64,000 bases of DNA. Origin: Burkholderiales bacterium (GTDB lineage Bacteria; Pseudomonadota; Gammaproteobacteria; Burkholderiales; Casimicrobiaceae). The position numbers were made by a program, and so were the translations under genes. Shown here piece by piece: positions 63,356-64,000 of this stretch. Each line of letters starts with the position of its first letter. Within the stretch, counting starts at the first letter, position 1. Under the pieces are notes generated by a model that was not told the origin of the DNA, ran no database searches, and saw only the letters and a list, made by a program, of their open reading frames with translations. The DNA lies in contig CAJPFI010000006.1 of assembly GCA_905339295.1 (NCBI GenBank), forward strand, positions 1-64,000. The letters run 5' to 3'.

Positions 63356-64000
<645 letters not shown>

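Overview
The window looks like a chromosomal segment of a high-GC betaproteobacterium that can denitrify. The support is a complete heme-d1 nitrite reductase cluster (nirS-C-F-DL-G-H-J-N), a napDAGHB periplasmic nitrate reductase operon, a cysteine-free Dnr-type Crp/Fnr regulator, GC-rich codon use, GTG/ATGA start-stop overlaps, and REP-like palindromic repeats of the kind seen in Burkholderiales/Rhodocyclales-type genomes. No rRNA, tRNA, plasmid or phage genes were seen.

Region 1 (1 to about 18.0 kb) is unlike the rest. About twenty small, functionally unrelated genes all lie on the + strand: a DHFR/RibD-like reductase, five PF04392-type substrate-binding proteins, four SAM methyltransferases, two GNAT acetyltransferases, a hydrolase, a mini cytochrome c, an Excalibur-domain protein, a membrane protein and several unknowns. 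Most gaps between them hold a 60-120 bp imperfect inverted repeat that reads as an integron attC site: an R'' core like GCCTGAC or GCCCAAC, an L''/L' stem with one extra unpaired A, and an R' core like GTTGGGC. Several genes use the TGA inside R'' as their stop codon. I read this as a long sedentary-integron cassette array whose integrase lies off the left edge. Many cores are degenerate, so the array is probably old and partly immobile.

Region 2 (18.0-22.2 kb) carries a SnoaL-like protein, a MetE-like methyltransferase, an NTF2-like lipoprotein, a SAM methyltransferase and a RimJ/RimL-type acetyltransferase, with no convincing attC.

Region 3 (22.4-37.6 kb) is the denitrification island. napDAGHB runs leftward and nirS runs rightward from a shared 415-bp control region with two TTGAY-N4-ATCAA boxes. 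A third box lies before nirCF-DLGH, a weaker fourth before nirJN, and the island ends with the dnr-like regulator that probably reads them. Nitrate is reduced in the periplasm by NapAB fed with quinol electrons by NapGH. NirS then reduces nitrite to NO. NirF, NirDL, NirG, NirH, NirJ and NirN make and insert heme d1. nirE, nor and nos genes are not in the window.

Region 4 (37.7-64 kb) is core and accessory chromosome: a UPF0149 protein, a DUF1353-VOC fusion, a 1034-residue MFS transporter fused to an ATP-grasp-like ligase, an ADP-ribosylglycohydrolase, a LysR-controlled doxX-gst-ygiD cluster, a PfkB kinase whose start lies in a REP element, an aldo/keto reductase, a decayed TIGR03032-like gene, a tandem universal stress protein, prfC, dinB, a tiny signal-plus-anchor protein, a sterol-desaturase-like hydroxylase and the start of an old-yellow-enzyme gene. 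REP-like elements at 48.9 and 53.0 kb form the ends of neighbouring genes.
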